DNA of 64,000 nucleotides from contig CAVZCK010000025.1 of assembly GCA_963773735.1 (NCBI GenBank), forward strand, positions 1 through 64,000. Reading direction: 5' to 3'. The translations under genes and the position numbers were made by a program. This document shows, in pieces, positions 8,690 through 17,843 of the stretch. Positions within the stretch are counted from its first letter, which is position 1. Each line of letters starts with the position of its first letter. The notes below the pieces were generated by a model. The model made no database searches. It was not told where the DNA came from and worked only from the letters and a program-made list of their open reading frames with translations. The stretch is from CAVZCK01 sp963773735. Lineage in GTDB: Bacteria; Pseudomonadota; Alphaproteobacteria; Rhizobiales; Rhodomicrobiaceae.

Positions 8690-9862
8690 CTAAAGCGAGG
8701 CGTGCTCGACGAAGGTCATGCGTCGGAGCAGATCCTTGATCGGGTCATCGACCCAGGCTTTGGTGACGAAGTCGCGGTGCTCGGTTTCGGGATCGGTCGA
8801 TATGAAGACGACGCTGCCCTGCCCGAGCGACCCGAGCCGGTCCCGCACCGGGATATTGAGCTGCGTCAGGGCCTTTTCGTAGTCCTGATTGCGCGACCGG
8901 GTCGAATTCGCATAGGCGCTGACGAAAAAGCCCGAACGCCGGTTGGTGATCCAGTTCGTGAATTTCTCCGTCTCGCCATAGAGCGCATCCAGCAGCACGA
9001 CGCCCTCAAGCCGCCTGCCGAGGCCGCCGCTGGATATGGCCCAGGCCGCCGGAATATAGCCGCCGCTATAGGCGATGATCACGACTGGCATTTTGGCGAA
9101 GGCGTCTTTGGTTCCGGGATTGCCGTAAAGCTGTGCGAGCTTGCCCGCGGCCTCGCCGAGAAAGCGCTTCACTCCGCCCGGCTCCCACAATTTGCCGATG
9201 CTCGAATCGCGTGCATCAACGGCGAGCTGAGGCGCGATGAGAACCGCATTGGCGCCGGAATCCGAAATCTGCTGCGGCACCTGCTGGCGGCGCAGCACGT
9301 CGCGTTCGAGCTTTGCGCCATGCCCGTGGAAAAACAGCACGATCACGCCGGGCTTGCGGATATCGAAGCCGCGCGGAATGTGCAGGAGCACGCGCGGGTC
9401 GTTATAGGTTTCATTCTCCCAATAGACCCGGTTGAACGGCGTCCGATGGCCGCGCCGGCCATTCTCGGCGACATTGAAGAAAGGCAGATCCGTGCGGCCG
9501 ATGGTCCCGTCATAGGGAAATGGCGCATAGTCGAAGGCGACCAATCTGGTCTTGGGCCGCTGCGGCACGGCGATGGATGCGGGCACGGAAAACAGGGCGG
9601 CGGTTTGCAAGGTTGCCTCTGCAACCTGAGGGCCGGGACCGGGATTCGGAACGAGGACGTGCGCAATCAGCAGGCGGTCATGCTTGTCGTTCCGCTGAAC
9701 CTGGCTGACATAGGCGATGCGGACGGTTTGCATGCGGCCATAGAGATTGTTCAGCTCCAGATCGCCTTTGACCGCTGCCGGCTGGTCGCGGCACGCCGCC
9801 GTCAGGATCAGGGTCAGGAGCGCCGCGGCGCCAAGAAGCGCGCGAAGGACCCTTTCCGTCAT
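8690..9862 (-). CDS. Alpha/beta-hydrolase-like lipoprotein
   Basis: A 390-residue protein with a lipoprotein signal (LLTLILTAAC, lipidated Cys at 24). The mature part looks like an alpha/beta hydrolase: VIVLFFHGHGA near residue 175 would form the oxyanion loop, and IIAYSGGY near 265 has a nucleophile-elbow-like serine. A histidine candidate is in TEHRDFV near residue 365. It converges on the methyltransferase gene (36 bases apart). I cannot name a substrate; a membrane-anchored periplasmic esterase or a non-catalytic relative are both possible. Confidence 0.7.
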   Translation of the reverse strand: MTERVLRALLGAAALLTLILTAACRDQPAAVKGDLELNNLYGRMQTVRIAYVSQVQRNDKHDRLLIAHVLVPNPGPGPQVAEATLQTAALFSVPASIAVPQRPKTRLVAFDYAPFPYDGTIGRTDLPFFNVAENGRRGHRTPFNRVYWENETYNDPRVLLHIPRGFDIRKPGVIVLFFHGHGAKLERDVLRRQQVPQQISDSGANAVLIAPQLAVDARDSSIGKLWEPGGVKRFLGEAAGKLAQLYGNPGTKDAFAKMPVVIIAYSGGYIPAAWAISSGGLGRRLEGVVLLDALYGETEKFTNWITNRRSGFFVSAYANSTRSRNQDYEKALTQLNIPVRDRLGSLGQGSVVFISTDPETEHRDFVTKAWVDDPIKDLLRRMTFVEHASL

Positions 9863-10272
9863 CTGCCGTGCCGTCTTGTTATTCGCTGTGATGATCGCCG
9901 GAATCTCGCATTATGGCTAAGGTCTCGCCGGAACGCCGTTGCTTTGGAGCACCAGTCTATAAAAAACAATCGTGACAAATCATGGGCGCATTGAGGCGGC
10001 CTTTTTGACGCGCGCCGCTCAGGCCCGATTTCCCCGTCCGCCTCGCCCAATTCGAGTGAATTTTCTGCCAATCCATTTAATAAAATCCGAACGTTAACGG
10101 TACTTTTGCTCCTTCTTCTGTAGGAAAGACGGACGAGCCACATTTCCGACTCGTTGCGGTTCTGCAACTTCGCGCGGCTTGCTTTGACAGATCCTCTATG
10201 ATCGGCAATTGTGGAAAAATAGTCGGCCTGCTAACACGAGCGACGGTCGTATTCCGGAGTTTGATCGCCAAA
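9863..10272. other. Divergent intergenic region with a possible promoter
   Basis: About 410 bases between the lipoprotein gene (minus) and the permease (plus), holding promoters for both. On the plus strand TTGACA at 10184-10189 followed after 17 bases by AATTGT could be a weak sigma-70-type promoter for the permease. No gene, RNA or strong repeat is seen. Confidence 0.4.
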
Positions 10273-11632
10273 ATGACAGAGTCGAGCGGCGTTACCGGCC
10301 AAGATCATCGCCAGCTCGATCGTGCGTCCGTGTCCGCGACGACCGCCGTGACGCTTGCGATCGCCGACATGATCGGGATCGGCGTCTTTACCAGCCTCGG
10401 ATTTCAGGTCGCCGCAATCCCATCGGCGTTCTCGGTGATCATGCTCTGGGTCATCGGGGGCGTCGCAGCGCTGTGCGGCGCGCTCTGTTATGCTGAGCTC
10501 GCCGCAATGTTTCCGCGCTCGGGCGGCGAGTATAATTTTCTCTCGCGCAGCTTCCATCCAGCCGTCGGCTTTCTCGCGGGCTGGATTTCGGCGACAGTCG
10601 GCTTTGCCGCGCCGGTCGCTCTCGCCGCGATGGCCTTTGGCAGCTATTTCGCGGGCGTCGTTCCCGGTGCGCCGCCGCTCGCGCTCGGCGTCGGCCTCGT
10701 CTGGCTCGCCTCGATCGTCCATCTTTTCGGGGTGAAGCAGGGCAGCGTCTTCCAGAACGTCTCGACCTTCATCAAGCTCGGCCTGATCATCGTGCTGATC
10801 CTTGCCGGCCTCGCGTTCGGCGAGCCGCAGCCGATTTCTTTTGCGCCTTCGGCTCCGGACCTCGGCTATATCGGCAGCGCGCCCTTCGCGATCGGCCTCG
10901 TTTTCGTGCTTTACTCCTATTCCGGCTGGAACGCAGCGACCTATATCGGCGGAGAAGTCCGCGAGCCGCATAAGAACCTGCCGCGGTCCATCTTCATTTC
11001 TCTGCTTGTCGTCCTTGTGCTCTATGTTGCTCTGAATGCCGTCTTTCTCTACACCACGCCGATGTCGCAGATGGCCGGCCAGATCGACGTGGCGCTGATC
11101 GCCGGGCGGCACATTTTCGGCGAAGACGGCGGCCGCCTCGTCGGCGCCCTGATCTGCGTCGGCCTCATCTCCTCGATCAGCGCCATGACCTGGATCGGCC
11201 CGCGCGTCACCATGACCATGGGCGAAGATCTGCCGTTGCTTCGGGCGTTCTCGCGCCGCACGACGAATGGCGTGCCGGCAACCGCGATCGTCACCCAGCT
11301 CGGCGATCGTCAACGTCCTGCTCCTGACGCAGAGTTTTGAGGCGGTGCTGGACTTCGTTCAGTTCAGCCTGACCTTCTGCTCGTTTCTCACCGTGCTCGG
11401 CGTAATCGTTCTGCGCATCACCCGGCCGCATCTGCCGCGTCCCTACAAGACCTGGGGCTATCCGGTGACGCCCTTCGTCTTCCTCGCGATCACCCTGTTC
11501 ACGATGTATTATCTCATGGCCGAGCGCCCGCTGCAGTCGCTTGCCGGTCTGGCGACAATGCTGGCGGGGCTTCTCATCTATTTCGCCTCGCAGAAGAACT
11601 GGCGCTTTGCCGCGCCGCTTGGGAGCCCTTGA
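10273..11632 (+). pseudogene. APC-family amino-acid permease, one frameshift
   Basis: The conserved part begins MTESSGVTGQDHRQLDRASV and soon shows the APC signature region ATTAVTLAIADMIGIGVFT, then many hydrophobic segments and EVREPHKNLPRS. The frame breaks near 11295-11302: dropping one base from ACCCAGCTCGGCG gives TQSAIVNVLLL, after which the last transmembrane segments follow (YKTWGYPVTPFVFL) to the stop at 11632. The joined product is about 453 residues with roughly 12 spans, normal for APC transporters of amino acids or polyamines. The next gene begins 3 bases after its stop, so they are probably co-transcribed. The ATG at 10273 is chosen because homology begins right after it. Confidence 0.82.
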
Positions 11633-11635
11633 CCT

Positions 11636-12757
11636 ATGAGTAATGCGTTGAGATCGATCCGGGCTGCCGTCCCGGCACTCTTCATCGTCGGATTTCTAGC
11701 AAGCGGCGCCTCGGCGGCCGAGAGCACGCCGAATGACGCGGCGCGCTTCCTTGCCGGAATGCCCCCAGCGGCGGGAACACCGCTCGCCGAGCGCGCCGAA
11801 GACTCCGGCTGGAAGCGGCACGCGAATTATTTCGACACGGCGTGGGAGAAGCTCGAAGCGCGCCAGCTTTCGAAGATCCGGGATTGGCGGGGCACGCATC
11901 TCACCGCGCCGCAGCAGACGCTGTTCTATATGTTCAGCGGCCCGGACTTCCTCTATGCCAACGCCTTCTTCCCGAAAGCGTCGACCTATGTGCTGAGCGG
12001 GCTGGAGCCGGTCGGCAAGGTGCCCGAGCTGAGTGAGCTGTCGAGCCGCGCGCTGCAGGGCGAATTTCGCGCACTTGAGGTCTCACTGAATACAGTCCTC
12101 AACTACAGCTTCTTCATCACCAGCTATATGCAGAGGCAGCTTCGCGGCGGGAAGGTGAACGGCACTTTGCCGGTCATCTACGTGTTCCTCGCCAGATCCG
12201 GCAAGACCATCAACGAGGTCAGCTATGTCGAGCTGGATACGGACGGAAATTTGAAGCCGGCGACCGACGCGAGCCCGAAAACGGTGACCAAGGGCGCGAA
12301 AATCGCCTTCTCCGACAGCGACGGCCGCAAGCAGACGCTCTATTATTTCACCACCGACCTGTCCAATGGCGGCGTCAAGAAGTTCGGCTTCCTGAAATTC
12401 TGTGAGAAGCTTGCGCCTGGTGACGCCTTCATCAAGAGCGCCTCCTACCTCTTGCATTCCGGCGGATTCTCGACCGTTCGCGATTTCCTCCTGCAGAACA
12501 GCGCCGCAGTGCTTCAGGACGATTCCGGCGTCCCGGTCGGCTATTTCAAGGATCAGGACTGGGATCTGAAGCCCTTTGGACGCTATCTTGGGCCGATCCC
12601 GATCTTCAGGGGCAATTATCAGTCAAGGCTCGCCAAGCTTTTCAAACAGCCGAACCGGGAGCCGATCGCATTCGGGGTCGGCTATCGCTGGCGGCCGAAC
12701 GAGTTCAACCTGCTGCTTTCGGTGAAGAAGCAGCCGAAGGCGGCGCTGGCTCAATAG
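11636..12757 (+). CDS. Secreted conserved protein of unknown function
   Basis: A 373-residue protein with a clear signal peptide (hydrophobic 10-25, cut after ASA|AE). The mature part includes WEKLEARQLSKIRDWRGTHL, FYMFSGPDFLYANAFFP and HSGGFSTVRDFLLQNS. I do not recognise the family with certainty, but the organised sequence and the start 3 bases after the permease stop make it a real gene. The co-transcription suggests a periplasmic function linked to the transported compound, which is inference only. Confidence 0.75.
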   Translation: MSNALRSIRAAVPALFIVGFLASGASAAESTPNDAARFLAGMPPAAGTPLAERAEDSGWKRHANYFDTAWEKLEARQLSKIRDWRGTHLTAPQQTLFYMFSGPDFLYANAFFPKASTYVLSGLEPVGKVPELSELSSRALQGEFRALEVSLNTVLNYSFFITSYMQRQLRGGKVNGTLPVIYVFLARSGKTINEVSYVELDTDGNLKPATDASPKTVTKGAKIAFSDSDGRKQTLYYFTTDLSNGGVKKFGFLKFCEKLAPGDAFIKSASYLLHSGGFSTVRDFLLQNSAAVLQDDSGVPVGYFKDQDWDLKPFGRYLGPIPIFRGNYQSRLAKLFKQPNREPIAFGVGYRWRPNEFNLLLSVKKQPKAALAQ

Positions 12758-12860
12758 GCTCAGCCCGGTTGCCGAGCCCGAGCCGAGACGCGCAGCGGCC
12801 ACGGCGATCGAGCCGCGTCGACAGCGGTCTCGGTCCTTGAGGGGGCGCTTGTAGCAATCG

Positions 12861-13139
12861 ATGATACCTCTGTCACGACATCGCGGTGCGCAGCTTGCCC
12901 TTGGAGTGCTGCTTGTCGTGGTAATTCGCTCGCTCGGCGAATTTCTGCGGCTCTATGACCCTGCCGTAACCCACATTGGGGCAGAGCTTTTTCTGTATCT
13001 GTCCGGGGCATTGGCCGCGGCGATAGCGGCGCTTTTGGTATTGATCCTTCACGCCCTCGGCCGCGACCGGTCCGCCATTTTCGTCACCGTGGCGGCGATC
13101 ATCGGATTGCTCGCTTACAAGATCATCGTCACCATGTGA
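12861..13139 (+). CDS. Small three-span membrane protein
   Basis: This 92-residue protein has three hydrophobic segments (about residues 11-26, 40-65 and 71-90) separated by short charged loops (RSLGEFLRLYDP and HALGRDRSA). The pattern is reminiscent of PsiE-like small membrane proteins, but I cannot assign it firmly. It lies between the secreted protein and tRNA-Cys, about 100 bases from each. Confidence 0.55.
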   Translation: MIPLSRHRGAQLALGVLLVVVIRSLGEFLRLYDPAVTHIGAELFLYLSGALAAAIAALLVLILHALGRDRSAIFVTVAAIIGLLAYKIIVTM

Positions 13140-13235
13140 GCAGAGGCCTCCAGGCGGTGCGCAGCATCCGAGAGCGCCTGAGCCGCGGCAGGTTGCCGAG
13201 CGAAGCCGCAGCCCGGGATTGCGTCGATGTTGGCT

Positions 13236-13309
13236 TGGAGGCGACGCCCGGAATCGAACCGGGGTGGACGGCTTTGCAGGCCGCTGCGTAACCACTCCGC
13301 CACGTCGCC
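13236..13309 (-). tRNA. tRNA-Cys (GCA)
   Basis: Read on the minus strand: GGCGACG acceptor arm, GTGGCGGAGTGGTTACGC D-region, CTGCAAA anticodon loop (GCA), GGTTCGATTCC T-arm and CGTCGCC-T-CCA at the end. All stems pair and the CCA is encoded. Confidence 0.95.
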
Positions 13310-13454
13310 CTGAGGCTTTGGAGACGCCGAAAATTTCGGCATCGCTGCCCGGGCCGAACGGCTCAAGCCCCGTCTTTGTACCGCACCCGCCCAGCAGCCG
13401 GCAAGCCCTTCGACGGCGCCAAAGCCGCGCCTCGGCCGCCAGAGTAGCCTTGCC

Positions 13455-14150
13455 TCAGACCAGTCCCGCCGAGCGCAGGCTGATATGCCCGTCACGCCCG
13501 ACGATCAGATGATCGTGCACGCCGATGTCCAGAGGCTCGGCGGCTGCCATGATCTCCTTGGTCATTTCGATATCCGAGCGCGACGGCGTCGGGTCGCCGG
13601 AAGGATGGTTGTGGACAAGAATGATCGCCGAGGCCGACAGCTCAAGCGCGCGCTTCACCACCTCGCGCACATAGACCGGCGTGTGATCGACCGTGCCGCG
13701 CCCCTGCACCTCATCCGCCAGAAGCCGGTTGCGCTTGTCGAGGAATAGGATGCGGAATTCCTCATGCATCTGGAAGCCCATTGCCGCGCGGCAATAGCCG
13801 ACGACCTTGTCCCAGGAGCTGAGCAGCGGACGCTTCATCACCTCGCCCTGCATGAGGCGAATGGCGGCGGCGCGCACCAGCCTGATTTCGATGATTGCCG
13901 AAAGGCCGAGTCCGGGCACTTCGGACAGCCGCTCTTCGCTGGCGTTGATGGCCTCGGCAAAGCCGCCGAATTTGGCGATGATAGCCTTGGCAAGCGGCTT
14001 GGTGTCCCGGCGCGGGATGGCACGGAACAGGATCAGCTCCATCAGCTCGTAATCGGGAAGCGTCTCTGCGCCGGTCTGGCGGAAGCGCTGTCGCAGCCGC
14101 TCGCGATGTCCCCAATAATGCGGAACCGCTTCTTCCTTGAACGCCGACAT
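13455..14150 (-). CDS. radC: RadC family JAB/MPN-domain protein
   Basis: The 231-residue protein has an N-terminal helix-hairpin-helix-like part (LPDYELMELILF, EVPGLGLSAI) and a C-terminal JAB domain. The metal-binding JAMM motif is intact: HNHPSGDPTPSRSD plus the upstream Glu in MHEEFRILFLD. RadC was named for DNA repair, but its biochemical function is still unsettled. In many Hyphomicrobiales radC sits next to map; here a LysR gene and a transporter separate them. Confidence 0.93.
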   Translation of the reverse strand: MSAFKEEAVPHYWGHRERLRQRFRQTGAETLPDYELMELILFRAIPRRDTKPLAKAIIAKFGGFAEAINASEERLSEVPGLGLSAIIEIRLVRAAAIRLMQGEVMKRPLLSSWDKVVGYCRAAMGFQMHEEFRILFLDKRNRLLADEVQGRGTVDHTPVYVREVVKRALELSASAIILVHNHPSGDPTPSRSDIEMTKEIMAAAEPLDIGVHDHLIVGRDGHISLRSAGLV

Positions 14151-14353
14151 CGGCCAAACCCCTCAACGCGCAGACAAATGAGACCGCGCTTAAGAGATAT
14201 CGCGCCCGCGAAAGCCGCAATCGGCGAAAACACTTAAGGGCATGGGGACCGCAGGGCGGCGTGCCTGCGCCGTCGTTCCGGCCAAGGCTGGCGAGAGCGA
14301 GCCCAATTCCGACGGCCGGCACCTCACAGAATTGCGAATAGGCGCACGACGCG

Positions 14354-15262
14354 TCACGAAGTCCGATCCGATGCTGCAGCCATGATCCATTCTCGAAAGC
14401 TGCGAACGGCTGCATCCTCGGCACGATCTTCGCTGATGACGAGTTCATAGCTTTCAGCCTGCCACTCGGGCGCCGCGATAGGACATACGAGGCGCCCGGC
14501 GGCGATATCCCCCTCGATGAGCGGCATTGACGCCAGCGCGACCCCAAGCCCGTCCACTGCCGCTTGGAGCTGAAGATAGACATGCTCAAGCTCCAGGTGA
14601 CGAAGGGGAGCGAGTTCGGGGACGCCGGCCGCAGACAGCCAGTGGGACCACGCCGATCGGGTCGTCAAGGAATGCAGCAAAGTGTGCCGGCGCAGATCGT
14701 GCACGGTTTCCACCGGGCGTTTGCGCAGAATCTCCGGGCTGCATGCAGGGCGTCGCCGATCCGCCATGAGTGTCTCGGATCGCAACCCCGCGGCTTGTTC
14801 CGAACCAGACCGGATGCCGATATCGAACGCGTTCCCGATGTATCTGAGCTTCCGTGATGTCGTCGAAATCCGAAGGTCGATGTTCGGGAACAGCTCCTGG
14901 AATTTCCCCAATCGGGGAAACAGCCAGCGAAGCGCGAAGCTAGGCAGCACATTGACCCGCACAAGCCCTGATACGCGACGGGCAACTTCTGGTCGCCGCA
15001 GCTTCCCGGTCGCCTCCGAGAGGCGAGAGAAGGCATCGCTGACGTCTCCCAGAAGCTCCGCGCCTTCATCGGTGAGCGCCACACCGCGCGAACGCCGCTC
15101 AAAGAGCGGTACACCGAGCCAGTCTTCCAGCAGCCGGATTTGTTTGCCGATTGCCCAGTGTGTGACACGCAAATCAGCGGCGGCTCCGACAAAGCTGCCT
15201 CGCCGCGCGGCCGCTTCAAAAGCGCGAATGGCGTTGAGCGGCGGAAGCCCATTCTTGTCCAT
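14354..15262 (-). CDS. LysR-type transcriptional regulator (GcvA-like)
   Basis: A 302-residue protein starting MDKNGLPPLNAIRAFEAAARRGSF, a typical winged-helix N-terminus of the GcvA-like branch, with RSRGVALTDEG in the wing. The C-terminal effector domain begins around residue 90. It is divergent from the MFS gene, with 146 bases between their starts, the standard arrangement for a LysR regulator and its target. It probably controls the efflux or uptake gene next to it. Effector unknown. Confidence 0.9.
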   Translation of the reverse strand: MDKNGLPPLNAIRAFEAAARRGSFVGAAADLRVTHWAIGKQIRLLEDWLGVPLFERRSRGVALTDEGAELLGDVSDAFSRLSEATGKLRRPEVARRVSGLVRVNVLPSFALRWLFPRLGKFQELFPNIDLRISTTSRKLRYIGNAFDIGIRSGSEQAAGLRSETLMADRRRPACSPEILRKRPVETVHDLRRHTLLHSLTTRSAWSHWLSAAGVPELAPLRHLELEHVYLQLQAAVDGLGVALASMPLIEGDIAAGRLVCPIAAPEWQAESYELVISEDRAEDAAVRSFREWIMAAASDRTS

Positions 15263-15408
15263 AGGTGACCTTTTCTCTCATCAGCCGAGATAATAGCTCA
15301 ATTGAACGGCTCAGGAACTAGGCTCTATCCTCTGCCGGATGAGCCGAACCTAAAGCACTGGGAGAATTCCTCCCGCCGGCTGATGGGTCAACCACTCAGC
15401 GGTGACCA

Positions 15409-16624
15409 TTGGGACCACACTGTTTGCCTGCATCGACAACGCACCTGATTGACCTGACGGCCAAGCCATCCGCTGACACCAAGCGGCGAGCGCTTTGGTC
15501 GGCCTGCGCCGTGCACGCTCTGCACGATGGCTTCACCGACATGATCTATGTGCTATTGCCGATCTGGCAGGTCGAATTTGCCCTGGGCTACGGTATGTTG
15601 GCGCTGCTGCGTGGGCTTTACGCCGGAGCCATGGCCGCGCTCCAGGTTCCCGCCGGCCGGCTTGCCGAGCGACTGGGCGGCCGTATCGTCCTGGCGCTTG
15701 GTACCGCGCTGGCGGCGCTGGGCTATGCGCTCGCCGGCTGCTCCGGCGGGCTGCTCGGCCTATGTGCGGCTCTGGCCCTATCGGGCGCTGGTTCGAGCAC
15801 ACAGCATCCGATCGCTTCGGCAGCCGTGTCGCGCGCCTATGGGGACGCCTCGCGCGGTCCGCTCGGCACCTACAATTTCGCCGGTGATCTGGGGAAGGCG
15901 GCAATTCCAGCATTGGCGTCGCTGCTGCTGACGCTCATGCCCTGGCGCGAATCGCTTTGGCTGCTTGCTCTGCTCGGGCTGGCGATAGCGATCGCCGTTC
16001 CTCTGCTCATGCCCCCAATCAGCCGAGCACATGCAGGCGAGCCCCGAGATGAGAAGGCAGGCCAAGGCGCGCGGCGGATTCCCCCTGCTGTTTACAATCG
16101 GCGTGCTGGACACCGGCGTGCGGATGGGCCTGTTGATGTTTCTGCCTTTCCTCCTCCAGGCGAAAGGGGCATCGCTACCCACGATCGGGCTTGCTCTTGC
16201 TCTTGTGTTCATAGGCGGTGCGGCCGGGAAGTTTGCCTGCGGATGGTTGGGCGCACGAATTGGGGTTTTGCGGACCGTGCTGCTGACCGAAGGCGGGACG
16301 GCCTTAGGCATCTTCGCGGTCCTGTTTTTGCCGTTGCTGGCCTGCCTTCTGGTGCTGCCCCTGCTGGGCATCATGCTGAACGGCACATCCTCTGTGCTGT
16401 ATGGAACGGTACCGGAGTTGTCGCCGCCGCACCGTAGGGAGCGGGCTTTCGCGCTGTTCTACACCGGCACGATCGGTTCGGGCGCGGTCTCGCCAGTGCT
16501 CTACGGTATGCTGGGGGATGTGACGGGCGTCAATTGGGCGACTGCTGCGACCGCCATGGTCGCGCTGGCAACCTTTCCGCTCGCCTTCGCTCTCGCGCCT
16601 CACCTCGGACCGGAGCGGCGCTGA
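15409..16624 (+). pseudogene. MFS transporter, one frameshift
   Basis: The first part (from about 15409, TTG; the exact start is uncertain) contains ALWSACAVHALHDGFTDMIY, a typical start of Fsr-like and related MFS proteins, and AGRLAERLGGRIV, the loop 2-3 motif. The frame shifts between about 16020 and 16090: the reading changes from SRAHAGEPRD to a frame giving KARGGFPLLFTIGVLDTGV, and transmembrane segments 7-12 follow to the stop at 16624. The joined length is about 405 residues, normal for the family. Divergent from a LysR gene that likely regulates it. Function may be drug or metabolite efflux. Confidence 0.8.
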
Positions 16625-16665
16625 AATGAGCCCCAACGGGCGGCTGAAAAACCTCCGAATGCGGG

Positions 16666-17499
16666 CTAGGTCCGCAGAACGACGCCGTGATAGGGCGGCT
16701 TGTGCCAGCCGCGAGGCGAATAGGTAAAGACCTCGCAGCCTGTCTCGGTCACGCCGACCGAGTGCTCGAATTGCGCCGAAAGCGAGCGGTCGCGGGTGAC
16801 GGCTGTCCAGCCGTCCGACAGCATCTTCACATGCGGCTTGCCGAGATTGATCATCGGCTCGACCGTGAAGATCATGCCCGGCTCCAGAATATTCCCTTCA
16901 CCCGGCTCGCCATAGTGGAGGATGTTCGGCCGGTCGTGGAAGACGAGCCCCAGGCCGTGTCCGCAGAAATCGCGCACGACGCTGCAGCGTTCAGCCTCCG
17001 CATAGGCCTGGATCGCCGCCCCGATGTCGCCGAGCGCGTTGCCCGGCCTGACCGCCGCGATGCCTCGCATCATCGCCTCATGCGTAACCGTGATCAGGCG
17101 CTCGGCTTTCCGCGAGATCTCGCCCACCGGGTACATCCGGCTGGAGTCGCCGTGCCAGCCGTCGACGATGACGGTGATGTCGATATTCACGATGTCGCCC
17201 TCCCGCAGCGGCCGCGGTCCGGGAATGCCATGGCAGACCACGTGATTGACCGAGGTGCAGAGGAACTTCGTATAGCCGCGATAGTTGAGCGTCGCCGGGA
17301 CGGCGCCATGCGAGAGGATGAAGTCGAGGGCGATGTGGTCGAGCCGCTCCGTGGTCACGCCCGGCTGAACATATTCGGTGATCATGTCCAGCGCTTCGGC
17401 AGCAAGGCGGCCGGCGCGGCGCATCCCGGCAAAGGCGTCGGGGCCGTGGATCTTGATCTTGCCTGTCGAGGGACCAGTCGGGCGTTCGATAAATGTCAT
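16666..17499 (-). CDS. map: Methionine aminopeptidase, type I
   Basis: The 277-residue enzyme removes the N-terminal methionine from new proteins. All five metal ligands are visible: Asp in DIVNIDITVIVDG and GDSSRM, His in CGHGLGLVFH, Glu in FTVEPMI and Glu in SAQFEHSVGVTE. The substrate-binding His is in HVVCHGIPG. It is a housekeeping gene, intact, and convergent with the MFS gene. Confidence 0.97.
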   Translation of the reverse strand: MTFIERPTGPSTGKIKIHGPDAFAGMRRAGRLAAEALDMITEYVQPGVTTERLDHIALDFILSHGAVPATLNYRGYTKFLCTSVNHVVCHGIPGPRPLREGDIVNIDITVIVDGWHGDSSRMYPVGEISRKAERLITVTHEAMMRGIAAVRPGNALGDIGAAIQAYAEAERCSVVRDFCGHGLGLVFHDRPNILHYGEPGEGNILEPGMIFTVEPMINLGKPHVKMLSDGWTAVTRDRSLSAQFEHSVGVTETGCEVFTYSPRGWHKPPYHGVVLRT

Positions 17500-17610
17500 G
17501 GAAAGGGCCGGCTCAATGTTCTCAAATCGGTGCGGAACTCAAGGTCAGGTGAAATTTCGTCAGCAATCCGCCATTTAAATGGTCTTGCCAAGCCTTTCTT
17601 TGAAGGCCAC

Positions 17611-17685
17611 CTAGTGGAGCGAATTTGACATTTGAGTCCCGCCTGTCGCGAGCTCGCGCTCAAATGTCAAATTCAAAAGCTCCAC
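17611..17685. repeat. Dispersed 75-base imperfect palindrome, copy 1
   Basis: The outer arms GTGGAGC/GCTCCAC and inner arms AATTTGACATTTGAG/CTCAAATGTCAAATT surround a GAGCTC-containing centre. A second copy in the opposite direction, differing at only a few positions, is at 42719-42792. It lies behind map (upstream side). The size, symmetry and dispersal suggest a REP-like or non-autonomous mobile repeat. Confidence 0.8.
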
Positions 17686-17795
17686 GATGAGGAAAAGTGC
17701 GAAACGGTTCTCCGCCCGCATCCCGCTCTAGCCTATTGGAATCGATCACGGTCACGATTTTGGATTGATCCAATCCAAAATCGCCGTGATCTAGG
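17686..17795. repeat. Stacked intergenic repeats with a 48-base palindrome
   Basis: A degenerate GGAAAAGTGCGAAACGGTT segment continues into CGCCCGCATCCCGCTCTAGC, a repeat type typical of Hyphomicrobiales. Next comes a near-perfect palindrome at 17744-17791 (GATCACGGTCACGATTTTGG and its partner CCAAAATCGCCGTGATC). The palindrome ends about 50 bases before the likely start of the MFS gene, so it may also affect that gene's expression. Confidence 0.65.
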
Positions 17796-17843
17796 GCTGT
17801 GCATGTGCTGTCCCGCGTTGCAACTCGACTCTTCTCCCATCCT

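Noticed and set aside
8702..9994. A 430-residue plus-strand open frame across the lipoprotein gene
   Set aside because: The minus-strand gene has a lipobox and hydrolase motifs, while this frame shows none.
10231..11313. Minus-strand open frame rich in Asp, Arg and His across the permease
   Set aside because: It is an antisense artefact of hydrophobic codons; the plus-strand permease is clearly conserved.
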